Assembly: GCF_900187645.1 (NCBI RefSeq)
Contig: NZ_FYEE01000005.1
Coordinates: 372,001 to 436,000, forward strand
DNA length: 64,000 nucleotides
Source: Pseudomonas sp. Irchel 3E20
GTDB taxonomy: Bacteria > Pseudomonadota > Gammaproteobacteria > Pseudomonadales > Pseudomonadaceae
Direction: 5' to 3'
Position 1 is the first letter of the stretch. Every line of letters begins with the position of its first letter. This document shows, piece after piece, positions 7,972-17,737 of the stretch. The notes under the pieces were generated by a model. That model searched no databases. It was not told where the DNA came from and worked only from the letters and a program-made list of their open reading frames with translations. A program made the position numbers and the translations under genes.

Positions 7972-9749
7972 AGCACCTCGCAATAAAACAACCACTCCTG
8001 TTCCAGCGCATGGGCCTGGTTGTGGGCTTTGCGAAAGCCGTGGCGTTCGTCCGGGTAATAGTGGGCTTGGGTGCGAATGCCGTTGGCTTGCAGGGCCGCG
8101 AGCATGTCGCGGGTCTGTTGTGGCACGACCACGGCGTCCAGTTCGCCCTGGAAGAAAATCACCGGCACGCTGATGTTCCCCGCGTGGAGCAGCGGCGTGC
8201 GGGCCGCGTAACGTTGGGCATCCTGCTCGGGGTCGCCGATCAACCAATCCAGGTAATCGCTCTCGAATTTGTGGGTGGTACGGGTCAGGGCCTGCGGGTC
8301 GCTGACGCCGTACAGGCTTGCGCCGCCACGGAACACCTCGGTGAGCGCCAAGGCGCACAGGGTGGTGTAGCCGCCCGCACTGGCGCCGCGAATGAACGCC
8401 CGTTCGCCATCGATCAAGCCTTCCCCGGCCAAGTGGCTGACCACGGCGCAAGCATCTTCCACATCCACTTCGCCCCAACTCAAGTGCAGCGCTTGGCGAT
8501 AGGCGCGGCCGTAACCGCTGCTGCCGCGGTAGTTGAGGTCGGCCACGGCGAAGCCGCGTTGGGTCCAGAACTGGATACGTGGGTCGAACACCGGGTAGCA
8601 AGCTGACGTCGGGCCGCCGTGGACGAACACCAGCAGCGGTGGTTTCGTCGCGCCGTCGCTGGGCGGGTAGAAGAAGCCGTGGGCCTCGCCGTTGCCGCTG
8701 GGGTAGCGCAGCGGCTGGGGTTGGCTGATGCGCTCGGCGGGCAGGGGCGCGCTGCCGCCGGCGAGGATGTGTACGCTGCCGCTCTGGCGGTCGATAGCGA
8801 TCACGGCGGCCGGGGCCAAGGGCGAGGCGGCGACCGCGTAGAGTCGTTCTTCGTCCAGGGCCAGGCTACGAAAACGGCTGTAGGCGCCGGTAAAGTCCCT
8901 CCACTCACCTGCGCCGTTGCGGATGCCGAGGCGGCCGAAACCCGCTTCGCACCAACTCGCCAGGTAACCGCCATCGGCCAAGGGCTGCCAGGTGCTGGCG
9001 CCCAGTTGCCACGGCGCCGGGCCGTGGTCCGCCGCTGCCGCAGGCAACGGGCGCAGGCCGGATACACACTCCACCCACGGCTGCCAGAACCCGGCTCGGT
9101 CGCTCAGGCAATGGAGCCGCGAGGCGGCGTCGAAGCGCGGTTGCTGCAAGGACTCCTCGGCAGCGTCGCCGGCCACGCAGCGCGGCGCGGCCCATGGCTG
9201 GCCTTGCTGGCGTTCGGCGAGCATCAGGCGTGTGGCGGTCCAAGGCTGGTGCGGGCGGCTCCATTCGATCCAGGCCAGGCGCAGGCCATCGGGGCTGAGG
9301 GTGGGCGCGGCGTAGAAATCGGCCCCTTGCGCCAGCACCTGGCGCGTGCCGTCTTGCAGGCTGAAACTCACCAACCGATGCTGGTTGCCATCTTCTTCCA
9401 AGGCCAAAACCTGGCCAGTTGCCCAGTGCAGGTCGCCGTAGCGGCGCGTGCCCAGGGTCAGTGGCGCCGGCGCGCTGCCGTCGAGGGCTTGGCGGTACAG
9501 CTGCTGGTCGGCCTCATTGACGAACACCAGGCCTTGATCGCTCAGGCAGAACGCGCCGCCGCCGTATTCGTAGACACGGCTGCGCACGCTGAACCCCTCG
9601 GGCGTCAGGCAACGGGCCGCGCCGCCCTGCCAGTGCCAGATACGGCTTGCGCCGTCGCCGGGGTTGTACTGGTTCCAGAACAGCCCTCGGGCGTCGGCGC
9701 ACAGCTCGGCGAAGTCCGTGCCGGCGGCCACCGCGGCGGTCGCGCTCAT
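7965..9749 (-). CDS. pqqH: Prolyl-oligopeptidase family (S9) protein PqqH
   Basis: 594 residues: an N-terminal beta-propeller-like half and a C-terminal alpha/beta-hydrolase half. The catalytic Ser is in GASAGGY, the Asp in ELDAVVVPQQT and the His in DERHGFRKAH. Pseudomonas carries such a peptidase gene directly after pqqE (PA1990, pqqH); its exact role in PQQ formation is unsettled and it is not one of the essential steps. The ATG at 9749 is 4 bases after the pqqE stop, so the start 99 bases upstream, inside pqqE, was rejected. It ends in the hairpin at 7938-7971. Confidence 0.9.
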   Translation of the reverse strand: MSATAAVAAGTDFAELCADARGLFWNQYNPGDGASRIWHWQGGAARCLTPEGFSVRSRVYEYGGGAFCLSDQGLVFVNEADQQLYRQALDGSAPAPLTLGTRRYGDLHWATGQVLALEEDGNQHRLVSFSLQDGTRQVLAQGADFYAAPTLSPDGLRLAWIEWSRPHQPWTATRLMLAERQQGQPWAAPRCVAGDAAEESLQQPRFDAASRLHCLSDRAGFWQPWVECVSGLRPLPAAAADHGPAPWQLGASTWQPLADGGYLASWCEAGFGRLGIRNGAGEWRDFTGAYSRFRSLALDEERLYAVAASPLAPAAVIAIDRQSGSVHILAGGSAPLPAERISQPQPLRYPSGNGEAHGFFYPPSDGATKPPLLVFVHGGPTSACYPVFDPRIQFWTQRGFAVADLNYRGSSGYGRAYRQALHLSWGEVDVEDACAVVSHLAGEGLIDGERAFIRGASAGGYTTLCALALTEVFRGGASLYGVSDPQALTRTTHKFESDYLDWLIGDPEQDAQRYAARTPLLHAGNISVPVIFFQGELDAVVVPQQTRDMLAALQANGIRTQAHYYPDERHGFRKAHNQAHALEQEWLFYCEVLL

Positions 9750-9753
9750 GGGC

Positions 9754-10917
9754 TCAAATTTTGGCGATAAGGCGTGAGTTCCGTTCATTGCGAAAGGCCA
9801 GTTGCGAGATGGATTGGCCAGCCTGCTCGGCTTCGGCGCGGGCGGCAAGGATCATGGGGTGGTGGGGGGATTTGCTGCACACCGGGTCGGCGTGGCTGGC
9901 GTCGCCCGTGAGCATGAAGGCCTGGCAGCGGCAGCCGCCGAAGTCCTGTTCCTTTTCATCGCACGAGCGGCAGGGTTCGGGCATCCAGTCGTAGCCGCGA
10001 TAACGGTTGAAGCCGAACGAGTCGTACCAGATGTGTTGCAGGCTGTGCTCGCGCACGTTGGGGAACTGCACCGGCATTTGCCGCGCGCCGTGGCAGGGCA
10101 GCGCGGTGCCGTCCGGGGTGACGGTCAGGAACAGGTTGCCCCAGCCGTTCATACAGGCCTTGGGGCGTTCTTCGTAGTAGTCCGGGGTGACGAAGATCAA
10201 TTTGCAAGGGTGGCCTTGGGCCTCCAGTTGGGCGCGGTAGTCGTTGGTCACCCGTTCGGCGCGCACCAGTTGCTCGCGGGTTGGCAACAGCCCGGCGCGG
10301 TTGAGCTGGGCCCAGCCGTAGAACTGGCAGGTGGCGAGTTCGACGAAGTCGGCCTCCAGGGCCAGGCACAGCTCGATGATGCGTTCGATCTGGTCGATGT
10401 TGTGCCGGTGGGTGACGAAGTTGAGCACCATCGGGTAGCCATGGGCCTTCACGGCGCGGGCCATGGCCAGTTTCTGCGCGAAGGCTTTTTTCGAGCCGGC
10501 CAGCAGGTTGTTCACCTGCTCGTCGCTGGCCTGGAAGCTGATCTGGATATGGTCCAGCCCGGCCTCTTTGAAATCGCGGATTTTCGCCTCGGTCAGGCCG
10601 ATGCCGGAGGTAATCAGGTTGGTGTAGAAGCCCAGCCTGCGGGCTTCGCCGATCAGCTCGGCAAGGTCCTGGCGCACCAGCGGCTCGCCGCCGGAAAAGC
10701 CCAGTTGCGCCGCGCCCATCTCCCGCGCTTGCGCCATCACTTGGAACCACTGCGCGGTGCTCAGCTCCTGGCCCTGGGCGGCGAAATCCAGCGGGTTGGA
10801 GCAATAGGGGCATTGCAGCGGGCAGCGGTAGGTCAGCTCGGCGAGCAGCCACAGCGGCAAGCCGACGGCGGGTTTGGGCGGCAGGTGTTCAGGCCAGTTC
10901 GATCCAGTGCTGGGCAC
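9754..10917 (-). CDS. pqqE: PqqA peptide cyclase (radical SAM) PqqE
   Basis: 387 residues. Radical-SAM enzyme that cross-links Glu and Tyr of the PqqA precursor peptide, with PqqD delivering the substrate. Visible are the CxxxCxxC cluster motif (Cys32, 36, 39: [11 protein letters not shown]), GGEPLVR, and the C-terminal SPASM cysteine set around [24 protein letters not shown] start at 10917 is chosen because GGAGG lies 6 bases upstream and it overlaps pqqD by only 29 bases; an ATG at 10950 would overlap more and lacks such a site. No pqqA substrate gene is present in this locus. Confidence 0.96.
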   Translation of the reverse strand: MPSTGSNWPEHLPPKPAVGLPLWLLAELTYRCPLQCPYCSNPLDFAAQGQELSTAQWFQVMAQAREMGAAQLGFSGGEPLVRQDLAELIGEARRLGFYTNLITSGIGLTEAKIRDFKEAGLDHIQISFQASDEQVNNLLAGSKKAFAQKLAMARAVKAHGYPMVLNFVTHRHNIDQIERIIELCLALEADFVELATCQFYGWAQLNRAGLLPTREQLVRAERVTNDYRAQLEAQGHPCKLIFVTPDYYEERPKACMNGWGNLFLTVTPDGTALPCHGARQMPVQFPNVREHSLQHIWYDSFGFNRYRGYDWMPEPCRSCDEKEQDFGGCRCQAFMLTGDASHADPVCSKSPHHPMILAARAEAEQAGQSISQLAFRNERNSRLIAKI

Positions 10918-11164
10918 GGGCGACCTCCATGAATTGCTCGATGTCGTCACCGAGTTCGGCTACATCCGGGAACTGCCGGGCCAGTTCACCGATGATCGCC
11001 GCCACATCGCGGCGGCCATCGATCAGGCCACCGATCAGGGCGGCGCTGTCGTTGAGCTTAATCATGCCTTCGGGGTACAGCAGCACATGGCCACGCTGTG
11101 CCGGTTCGTACTGGAAGCGGTAGCCGCGGCGCCAGCGCGGGGTGTGGCGACGGTCCAGGCTCAT
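10889..11164 (-). CDS. pqqD: PQQ biosynthesis protein PqqD
   Basis: 91 residues beginning [20 protein letters not shown]. PqqD is the RiPP recognition element that binds the PqqA leader and presents it to PqqE. The length and the [19 protein letters not shown] block match the family. Its ATG overlaps the pqqC stop (ATGA), with GGGGAG upstream, and it overlaps pqqE downstream. Confidence 0.95.
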   Translation of the reverse strand: MSLDRRHTPRWRRGYRFQYEPAQRGHVLLYPEGMIKLNDSAALIGGLIDGRRDVAAIIGELARQFPDVAELGDDIEQFMEVARAQHWIELA

Positions 11165-11913
11165 GGCGTGACTCCCCGGTGCCAGGCGCGCTGCGTGGTG
11201 ACGCTGTGGTAGGGCGGGCGGTCGAGCTCGTAGGCCATGGTCATGGCGTCGAGCATGGTCCAGAGGATGTCGAGCTTGAATTGCAGGATGTCCAGCATGC
11301 GCTCCTGGCCCTCGCGGGTGCGGTAGTGCTGCAGGGTGATCGCCAAACCGTGCTCCACATCGCGCCGCGCCTGGCTCAGGCGATTGCGAAAGTATTGGTA
11401 GCCGGCCGGGTCGATCCAGGGGTAGTGCCGGGGCCAGGCGTCCAGGCGCGATTGGTGGATGTGGGGGGCGAAGAGTTCGGTCAGGGAGCTGCTGGCGGCT
11501 TCTTGCCAGCAGGCGCGGCGAGCGAAGTTGACATAGGCGTCCACCGCGAAGCGCACGCCAGGCAGTACCAATTCCTGGGAGCGCAGTTGCTCCGGGTCCA
11601 GCCCCACGGCTTGGCCCAGGCGCAGCCAGGCTTCGATGCCGCCCTCTTGGCCGGGGGCGCCGTCGTGGTCGAGCAGGCGTTGCAGCCATTGGCGGCGCAC
11701 GTCGCGGTCAGGGCAATTGGCCAGGATCGCGGCGTCTTTGAGCGGGATGTTCACCTGGTAGTAGAAGCGATTGGCGACCCAGCCCTGGATCTGTTCGCGG
11801 CTGGCCCGGCCCTCGTACATCGCCACGTGATAGGGGTGGTGCACGTGGTAGTAGGCGCCCTTGGCACGCAGTGCGTGCTCGAACTCGGCGGGGGACAGCG
11901 GGGTGTCGGTCAT
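11161..11913 (-). CDS. pqqC: Pyrroloquinoline-quinone synthase PqqC
   Basis: 250 residues, the family length. PqqC catalyses the last step, an eight-electron oxidation and ring closure to PQQ, without a metal cofactor. Conserved stretches are [35 protein letters not shown] and the late block [10 protein letters not shown]. The start at 11913 ([15 protein letters not shown]) has CGGAG upstream. In other Pseudomonas pqqB lies immediately upstream; here the upstream gene is pqqF, 114 bases away. Confidence 0.96.
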   Translation of the reverse strand: MTDTPLSPAEFEHALRAKGAYYHVHHPYHVAMYEGRASREQIQGWVANRFYYQVNIPLKDAAILANCPDRDVRRQWLQRLLDHDGAPGQEGGIEAWLRLGQAVGLDPEQLRSQELVLPGVRFAVDAYVNFARRACWQEAASSSLTELFAPHIHQSRLDAWPRHYPWIDPAGYQYFRNRLSQARRDVEHGLAITLQHYRTREGQERMLDILQFKLDILWTMLDAMTMAYELDRPPYHSVTTQRAWHRGVTP

Positions 11914-12027
11914 CGCGGGGCTCCGGTGAGGGCTGTGGGGAGGCAACCCCAGGCTTCACCGGATCGTGGAACGGGCGTGCGCGGCGCTCAATAGTCTTTG
12001 CGTCGTAGAGCGCCTACGCCTTTTGGC
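11914..12027 (-). other. pqqF-pqqC junction where pqqA and pqqB are expected
   Basis: Only 114 bases separate the pqqF stop from the pqqC ATG. No 23-24-codon pqqA frame (E-V-T-M-Y core) and no recognisable piece of the metallo-beta-lactamase-like PqqB can be read in any frame. In P. putida KT2440 and P. fluorescens the order is pqqF-A-B-C-D-E, so both genes are missing at this site. Confidence 0.75.
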
Positions 12028-14460
12028 CTAGACCGCCACCGTTTGCCAGGGCGCACCGGGGCTCTGGCCGCTGGCCAGGCAGCGCCAACCGCCGACACGC
12101 TCGTTCAGGCGCCGGGCCGCGGCCAGCAGGCTGTGGCGGTTCAGCGCCAGGATGGCCGTTTGCAGTTGCCCCAGGTACTGCGGCCCATGGCCGGCCAACC
12201 GAGCGTGCCAGAGCAAATCGGCGGTGATGGGCAGGGTCATGGCGCGGGTGTCGTAATGGCCGGCCACGTCCTGCAACTGCTGGTGCAGGGCCGCGTCGTC
12301 GAGGGCAGCGATGCGGCTGGGCAACTGGGCGAGGAAGGCTTCGATGTGCGCCAGGATGCCCGCCACCGGCGTGTGCGGCGATTGCACACCGAACACGATG
12401 CCGAGCTGGCCGTTGAACGGGCGCAGGCCACAGAACACCCCGTAGCCCAGTTGCAACTCGACCCGCAGGCGTTGGTAGAAAGCGCTGTGGCACAGCTGCG
12501 CCAGCGCGCGCCATGCGGCTTCGTCGGCGAGGTCTTGGGTGGGCGCGGGGCAGAACAGCAGCAAGGCGTGTTCGCCGGATGCGTTGGCAACGGTGCTCCA
12601 GCGCTGCTCGCCCATAAGGGAGGGCGGCGTGTCGAGTTGGCTGTCGGGGATGCCCGGGGCACTGCCGAGGACTGCGCTGATGGCCGTTAGCACACTGGCC
12701 GGCAGGGCCACGGCCAAGCCATCGCGGCGGGCCTCGCGCCACAGGCTGTGCAGATCGCTGTCGCTTGGCGGCGCCATGGGCCGGCAATGCCGCGCCAGCA
12801 GGCAGGCCAGGTGGTGAAGGGGCATCAGCGTGGCGTGTGAGGTGTGGGCGGGCGCGGCTTGGGGTTCGTCGAGGCAGCGTATGGCCTGCTCCAGCACGGC
12901 AGCGAAGGCGTGATGGCGGCCGCTGAGGGTAAGCAGGCAGTGCTCGCCATGGAGGCTCAGTTCCAAACGGACCCCCGCTTGCCCGGCCTCGCGCGCAAGC
13001 GGTTCGAGGCGCTGGTTCAGGGCGCTGGTGCGCTGCTCTGCCAGGGCCGCAGGCAGGCGCCAGCGCAGGTAGAGCGCGCCGTCGCGGCCATCGCTGGGCA
13101 GGGCTTGGCTGATGTTCAGGCTGGAATGTTCGCGCCGGCCCCGTGTGCGGTCCTGGGCAAACGTGCGCAGGCCACGGTGGGCGCTGGTCTGGCCGCGAAT
13201 CAGGCCGGCGCGCGGCGCCTCGCTGGGGGGTTGCAGGAAAGGGTTCGGCGCGGGCAGGTGCCACGTCTCGGTCGCCGTTGTGCCCGGTAGCCATTGGCGC
13301 AGCAGGCCCTTGAGGGCGGCGATGGCCGCTTCGCTCATGTGGGCTTGCAGCGGTTCTACCCCCAAGCGCGACAGCGCCAGGGCACCGGCGGTTTCACGTT
13401 TGCACTGTTGCAGCAAGGCGTATTCCTCGCACAGCGGCGCCCAGTCGGCATCGCGCAAGAAGGCCAGCCAATCGAGCAGCAAGGTGCCGATCTCGGTGCC
13501 TTGGTCGACGTCGGCCGGTAGCTCACAACCGACGTGCAGCAAAACCTGCCCGCCGAACTGGTACTGCGGCGCAGCGCTCAGGGTGGTCGCCCAACCGCGT
13601 TGCTGCAGTTGCGCCATCACGCCGCCGGGTTTCGGGTTGTTAAGCCAGGTACAGAGAAAATCCAGGGCCTGGGCCGCCACTGCCGGGGCGGCGTGGCCGG
13701 CGAACAGCAGGTTGAGGCGCCCCGGGGTGATGTGTGGGTGGACGTGTTGCCCCGCCGCCATCAGCGGCGGTGGCGGCGTTTGCGGTTGATGGGCGCCGCT
13801 GTTCTGTTCGGCGGCAAAGCGCAGCGCCAGGGCCTTGAGTTCGTCCAGGGGCTGGGGCCCGGCCAGGCTCAGGGTCATTTGAGCGCTGCGATAAAACTGT
13901 TCGTAGAAACCGCGTAACGCCTGCTGGAAAGCCGGGTTGGGCACCGGCAGGCTGAAGCGGTTGCCCGAGTGAAAGGCGCGCAGCGGATGGGCCGCATTCA
14001 GGCCATTGAGCAGCAGCGTTTCACCCTGGGATTGCTCATCCCGGGCCCAGGCAATGAACTCGGCGTGCAGCACCTCGCGCTCGCGCAACTGGTCGGCCAG
14101 GCTCAGACGCGCGTGGGCGAGCATGTCGCTCAGGCGCTCGAGGGCGGCGGGGAAGGCGTGGGGCACCAGCTCGATAAAGAAGTCGGTGGTGCGCGCCTGG
14201 GTACTGGCGTTGAGCAGGCCGTTTTGGGCCTGCACAAAGGCCATCAAGCCCTGGGCGATCGGAAAGCGCTCGGTGCCCAAAAACAGCAGATGCTCAAGAA
14301 AGTGCGCCAGCCCCGGCCAGGCCTGTGGCGCGTCGTGGCTGCCCGCCGCGACCCGCAGCGTGGCCGCGCACCGCGTGAGGTGCGGGGCGCTGTGCAGAGA
14401 AATTCGCAGCCCGTTGGCCAGGGTTTCGCAGTGGGGAGGGGGCAGAGTGGGCACGGGCAT
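12028..14460 (-). CDS. pqqF: M16-family zinc protease PqqF
   Basis: 810 residues. An inverzincin (M16) peptidase that, with its partner subunit where present, trims cross-linked PqqA. The inverted zinc motif HFLEH is at 53-57, followed by the distal Glu in the REREVLHAEF helix. M16 domains repeat through the protein, with less conserved C-terminal halves. It starts 38 bases after the davA stop on the same strand, as in P. putida. It appears full length despite the loss of pqqA and pqqB just downstream. Confidence 0.92.
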   Translation of the reverse strand: MPVPTLPPPHCETLANGLRISLHSAPHLTRCAATLRVAAGSHDAPQAWPGLAHFLEHLLFLGTERFPIAQGLMAFVQAQNGLLNASTQARTTDFFIELVPHAFPAALERLSDMLAHARLSLADQLREREVLHAEFIAWARDEQSQGETLLLNGLNAAHPLRAFHSGNRFSLPVPNPAFQQALRGFYEQFYRSAQMTLSLAGPQPLDELKALALRFAAEQNSGAHQPQTPPPPLMAAGQHVHPHITPGRLNLLFAGHAAPAVAAQALDFLCTWLNNPKPGGVMAQLQQRGWATTLSAAPQYQFGGQVLLHVGCELPADVDQGTEIGTLLLDWLAFLRDADWAPLCEEYALLQQCKRETAGALALSRLGVEPLQAHMSEAAIAALKGLLRQWLPGTTATETWHLPAPNPFLQPPSEAPRAGLIRGQTSAHRGLRTFAQDRTRGRREHSSLNISQALPSDGRDGALYLRWRLPAALAEQRTSALNQRLEPLAREAGQAGVRLELSLHGEHCLLTLSGRHHAFAAVLEQAIRCLDEPQAAPAHTSHATLMPLHHLACLLARHCRPMAPPSDSDLHSLWREARRDGLAVALPASVLTAISAVLGSAPGIPDSQLDTPPSLMGEQRWSTVANASGEHALLLFCPAPTQDLADEAAWRALAQLCHSAFYQRLRVELQLGYGVFCGLRPFNGQLGIVFGVQSPHTPVAGILAHIEAFLAQLPSRIAALDDAALHQQLQDVAGHYDTRAMTLPITADLLWHARLAGHGPQYLGQLQTAILALNRHSLLAAARRLNERVGGWRCLASGQSPGAPWQTVAV

Positions 14461-14498
14461 GGGCGCTTCCAGAACGGTGAAGCGCCCATGCTAGCGGA

Positions 14499-15293
14499 TC
14501 AGCGCCGGTTGAGCTCGCCATAAAGCTCGGGGCGGCGGTCGGCCAGATACGGCGTGGCGGCCCGTGAATCCAGGAGCAGTTGGCGCTCCAGGGTGGCGAC
14601 GATCAGTTCCTCGCCCAACCCGGCGTGGGCGATGCGGCTGCCGTTGGGGGCAGCGATGCTGCTTTGCCCACAGTAGCGGATCGCGCCTTCCTCACCGCAG
14701 TAGTTGGCGTAGGCCACATAGCACTGGTTTTCATAGGCGCGGGCGCGCACGGTGACGTCGGCGACAAAGTCGTAGGGCACCATGTTGGCGGTCGGCACCA
14801 GGATCAACTCGGCCCCGGCCAGGGCCAGGCGCCGGGTATTTTCCGGGAACTCCAGGTCGTAGCAAATCAGCAAGCCCAACTGCCAGCCCTTGAACTCGAT
14901 CACCGGCAAGTCAGCGTTGCCGGCGCTGAACATGCCGTGGTCGAGTTCGCCGAACAAATGGCTTTTGCGGTAGTTGCACAGGCTGTGGCCGTTGGCGTCG
15001 ATCAACTGCACGGCGTTGTAGATGTGGCCGTCCGCGGCGCGCTCCGGGTAGCCATAGAGGATGGCCACGCCGCTGGCCTGGGCGATCTGCGCAATGCGCT
15101 GGGCGCTGGCGCCGTCGCGGGCCTCGGCCAGGGTGCTGACCGCGTCGCTGCCGATGTTGTAGCCGGTGAGGAACATCTCCGGCAGCACCAGCAGGTCGGC
15201 CCCTGCCGCCTCGTGGGCGAAGCGCTGCAGGCGTTGCAGGTTGCCCGCCACCTCCAGCGGCTGCGGCGGGCATTGGTACAGGGCTAGGCGCAT
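14499..15293 (-). CDS. davA: 5-aminovaleramide amidohydrolase DavA (nitrilase family)
   Basis: 264 residues, carbon-nitrogen hydrolase superfamily. The catalytic triad is visible as Glu39 (VLPEMF), Lys110 (NYRKSHLF) and Cys144 (LLICYDLEFPE). In P. putida the gene between davB and pqqF (PP_0382) is DavA, which hydrolyses 5-aminovaleramide to 5-aminovalerate in lysine catabolism; gene order here is the same. It lies 12 bases after davB. Function is assigned from family plus synteny. Confidence 0.9.
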   Translation of the reverse strand: MRLALYQCPPQPLEVAGNLQRLQRFAHEAAGADLLVLPEMFLTGYNIGSDAVSTLAEARDGASAQRIAQIAQASGVAILYGYPERAADGHIYNAVQLIDANGHSLCNYRKSHLFGELDHGMFSAGNADLPVIEFKGWQLGLLICYDLEFPENTRRLALAGAELILVPTANMVPYDFVADVTVRARAYENQCYVAYANYCGEEGAIRYCGQSSIAAPNGSRIAHAGLGEELIVATLERQLLLDSRAATPYLADRRPELYGELNRR

Positions 15294-15305
15294 GGCGGGG
15301 GCTCC

Positions 15306-16997
15306 TCAGTCGGCCAGGGCAATCGGCCCGATATCGGCGAACACATCGCCGGGGCCGGGGTTTTCGGCGTGGGTCTTGCCGCCGAAGTGGGTCATGATGC
15401 CCCACACCGCGTTGAGCGAGGTCTGCACCGCGCCTTCGACCCAGGCCGGGGTCCAGGACACATCGTCGCCAGCGATGAAAATACCCTTCTGTGCGGCGGG
15501 CATGTCTTGCTGCATGAAGTGCGCGTACATGCGCTGGTTGTAGCGGTAATGGCCCGGCAGCGCGCCCTTGAAGGCACCGAGGAAATGCGGGTCGGCCTCC
15601 CAGGACACGGTGATCGGGTCGCCGATGATGCGCGCGGCGATGTCGACCTTGGGGTAGATCTTCTTCAGGGCGTCGAGGGCCAGCTTCACCCGCTTGTCGA
15701 TGGGTTGGGGGAGCATTTTCAGGGCGTCGCTCATCCACGAGTACGACAGGCAGATCACCCCTGGCTTGTCGTCGCCGTTATCAAACAGGTAGGTGCCGCG
15801 GGTCAGGCGATCGGTGAGGGTCATGCTCATCAGGTCGCGGCCGGTCTCTGGGTCTTTGTCTTTCCAAAATGGCCGGTCGACCATGACGAAGGTCTTGGAC
15901 GACTGCATGTAGCGCGTGCGGTCCAGGGCCATCCACATTTTTTGCGAGAACAGCGACTCTTCGCACTCGATCTGGGTGGTCAGCAACCAGCTCTGGCAGG
16001 TGGTCAGCACGGCGGCGTATTCGCGGGTATCGCCCCAGTTATCGGTGACGCTGAAACGGCCATCGGCGGCGCGGGCGATACGCTTGACCCCGGTACGCGG
16101 CGCGCCGTGGTGCAACGTGCTCAGGCTGGTGCCGGCGGGCCAGTGGGCGCAGCGCTCGGGCACGTGGCGCCAGATGCCCAGCGGCACCTGCTCGACACCG
16201 CCGACCACCAGGTGCTGGTGATCGTCGCAATTGGTCATTACCACGCGGAAGATTTCCAGCATGGAATTTGGGAAATCCGAATCCCAGCCGCCCGTGCCGA
16301 AACCGACCTGGCCAAACACCTCGCGGTGCTGGAACGACAGCTTGGCGAACGCCTTGGACGTGGCGACAAAATCGTAGAACGTGCGGTCATCCCACAGCGG
16401 CACCAGGGTGTTCCACAGCTCTTTGAGGCGCGGTACATCGCGCTCGCGGATGGCTTGCTGGATGTCACCGAAGCGCGAGCCGTCCTCCAGGGCATCGGCC
16501 CAGGCGTCGGCCACTTCCTGGAACAGCGCCGGCAGGTCGGCGAGTTTTTGCGCGTAGTAGGTTTCGCCTTCGAGGTCGATCACGGTACTGCCGGAGGCGG
16601 GCGTCAACGGGTTGGGGAAGGGCTTGGTCTCAAGGCCGAGCTTGTCGACGTAGTGGTAGAACGCCGTGGATGACACCGGAAACCGCATACCGCCCAGCTC
16701 GGCGATCACGCCCTCGGCGCCTTCAAACGCCTGGGAGCGCAAGCGCCCGCCCATTTTCGAAGCCTCGTACACCACAGGCTTGAGGCCCAGCTTCATCAAC
16801 TCGTAGGCCGCCACCAACCCGGCGATGCCGGCGCCGACAATCGCCACCTCGGTGCCGTGCTGGGCGGCGGGAATACTGCCCAGGCCGGCCGGGTGCTCGA
16901 TCCAGTCGTCAAAGGCGAAAGGGAAATCCGGGCCAAAAATGGTGATTGGTTTTTTACCGTCTGCAGGGTGGCGATTGTTCTTATTGGAAGGGTTCAT
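15306..16997 (-). CDS. davB: L-lysine 2-monooxygenase DavB
   Basis: 563 residues, flavin amine oxidase family. The Rossmann dinucleotide motif AIVGAGIAGLVAAYELMKLG is near residue 55, followed by an arginine-rich MGGRLRSQ stretch typical of the family. P. putida PP_0383, once called tryptophan 2-monooxygenase, is the DavB homologue that converts lysine to 5-aminovaleramide with O2. The ATG 16997 (MNPSNKNNRH) with AGGT upstream is preferred over 17060. A TATACT -10-like hexamer lies upstream in the 167-base gap to lrp. Confidence 0.9.
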   Translation of the reverse strand: MNPSNKNNRHPADGKKPITIFGPDFPFAFDDWIEHPAGLGSIPAAQHGTEVAIVGAGIAGLVAAYELMKLGLKPVVYEASKMGGRLRSQAFEGAEGVIAELGGMRFPVSSTAFYHYVDKLGLETKPFPNPLTPASGSTVIDLEGETYYAQKLADLPALFQEVADAWADALEDGSRFGDIQQAIRERDVPRLKELWNTLVPLWDDRTFYDFVATSKAFAKLSFQHREVFGQVGFGTGGWDSDFPNSMLEIFRVVMTNCDDHQHLVVGGVEQVPLGIWRHVPERCAHWPAGTSLSTLHHGAPRTGVKRIARAADGRFSVTDNWGDTREYAAVLTTCQSWLLTTQIECEESLFSQKMWMALDRTRYMQSSKTFVMVDRPFWKDKDPETGRDLMSMTLTDRLTRGTYLFDNGDDKPGVICLSYSWMSDALKMLPQPIDKRVKLALDALKKIYPKVDIAARIIGDPITVSWEADPHFLGAFKGALPGHYRYNQRMYAHFMQQDMPAAQKGIFIAGDDVSWTPAWVEGAVQTSLNAVWGIMTHFGGKTHAENPGPGDVFADIGPIALAD

Positions 16998-17164
16998 GGC
17001 GGACCTGGCTGGCGACTCGAACGGGCACGACCCGCTGAGTATAGGAAAGATGCCGGCCATTCTAGGCAGCGTTGCGCCCGTTAATAAGACGCAGAGTGCT
17101 GTCGTATTGGTTTGTTTTCAGGCGATATGACGAAGTTGGCGGGCATTTCGACCAGTGTCGCCCT

Positions 17165-17662
17165 TCAAATCGGCTGGCCGCGGTCGATCTTGTGGCTGAG
17201 GATGATCGAGGTGGTGGTTTTTTCCACCCCTTCGACACTGCCGATCTGGTCCAGCAATTGGTCCAGTTGCTCCGGCGATTCGGTGCGCAGCCACGCCACG
17301 TAATCGAACTCGCCACTCACCGCGCACAACTGCTGCACCTGGGCCATGGCACTGAGGCGGCGCAGCACGTCCTTGCCACTGCGCGGCTGCACTTTGATGC
17401 CGACATACGCCTGCAACCCGCCATCGGCCAACCGCGTGCCCAGGCGCACGCCATAACCGGTGATGACCTTGCTCTTCTCCAGCCGCGCCAACCGCGACGT
17501 CACCGTGGTGCGCGCAATACCCAACTGCCGCGCAAGCATGGCCACGCTTTCGCGGGCATTGATTTGCAGTGCGGCGATCAACTGACGGTCGATTTCATCA
17601 AGAACGACGGGGCGCGAATCAGGCAAGGTGCTCTCCAGCGGCGGACGGCAATGGGCGTGCAT
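17165..17662 (-). CDS. Lrp/AsnC-family transcriptional regulator
   Basis: 165 residues: an N-terminal helix-turn-helix (LDEIDRQLIAALQINARES, then LARQLGIARTTVTSRLARLE) and a C-terminal RAM ligand-binding domain. It lies directly upstream of davBA on the same strand, as in P. putida (PP_0384), so regulation of lysine catabolism by an amino acid is a reasonable inference. The longer frame to 17749 was rejected because it runs into the tRNA at 17738. Confidence 0.92.
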   Translation of the reverse strand: MHAHCRPPLESTLPDSRPVVLDEIDRQLIAALQINARESVAMLARQLGIARTTVTSRLARLEKSKVITGYGVRLGTRLADGGLQAYVGIKVQPRSGKDVLRRLSAMAQVQQLCAVSGEFDYVAWLRTESPEQLDQLLDQIGSVEGVEKTTTSIILSHKIDRGQPI

Positions 17663-17709
17663 CTTAGCGCGTGAACGCTTGGCCCGTAGGGGCAACCTGC
17701 GAAAACACA

Positions 17710-17732
17710 AAAGCCGCGCAATGCGCGGCTTT
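17710..17732 (-). terminator. Terminator of the tRNA gene
   Basis: AAAGCCGCGC-AAT-GCGCGGCTTT, a perfect 10-base stem. On the minus strand it is followed by a T-rich tract. It starts a few bases after the tRNA 3' end. Confidence 0.85.
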
Positions 17733-17737
17733 GAAGG

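Noticed and set aside
12014..13294. 426-codon frame overlapping pqqF on the same strand
   Set aside because: Out-of-frame shadow, Pro/Arg-rich, inside a coherent M16 protease gene.
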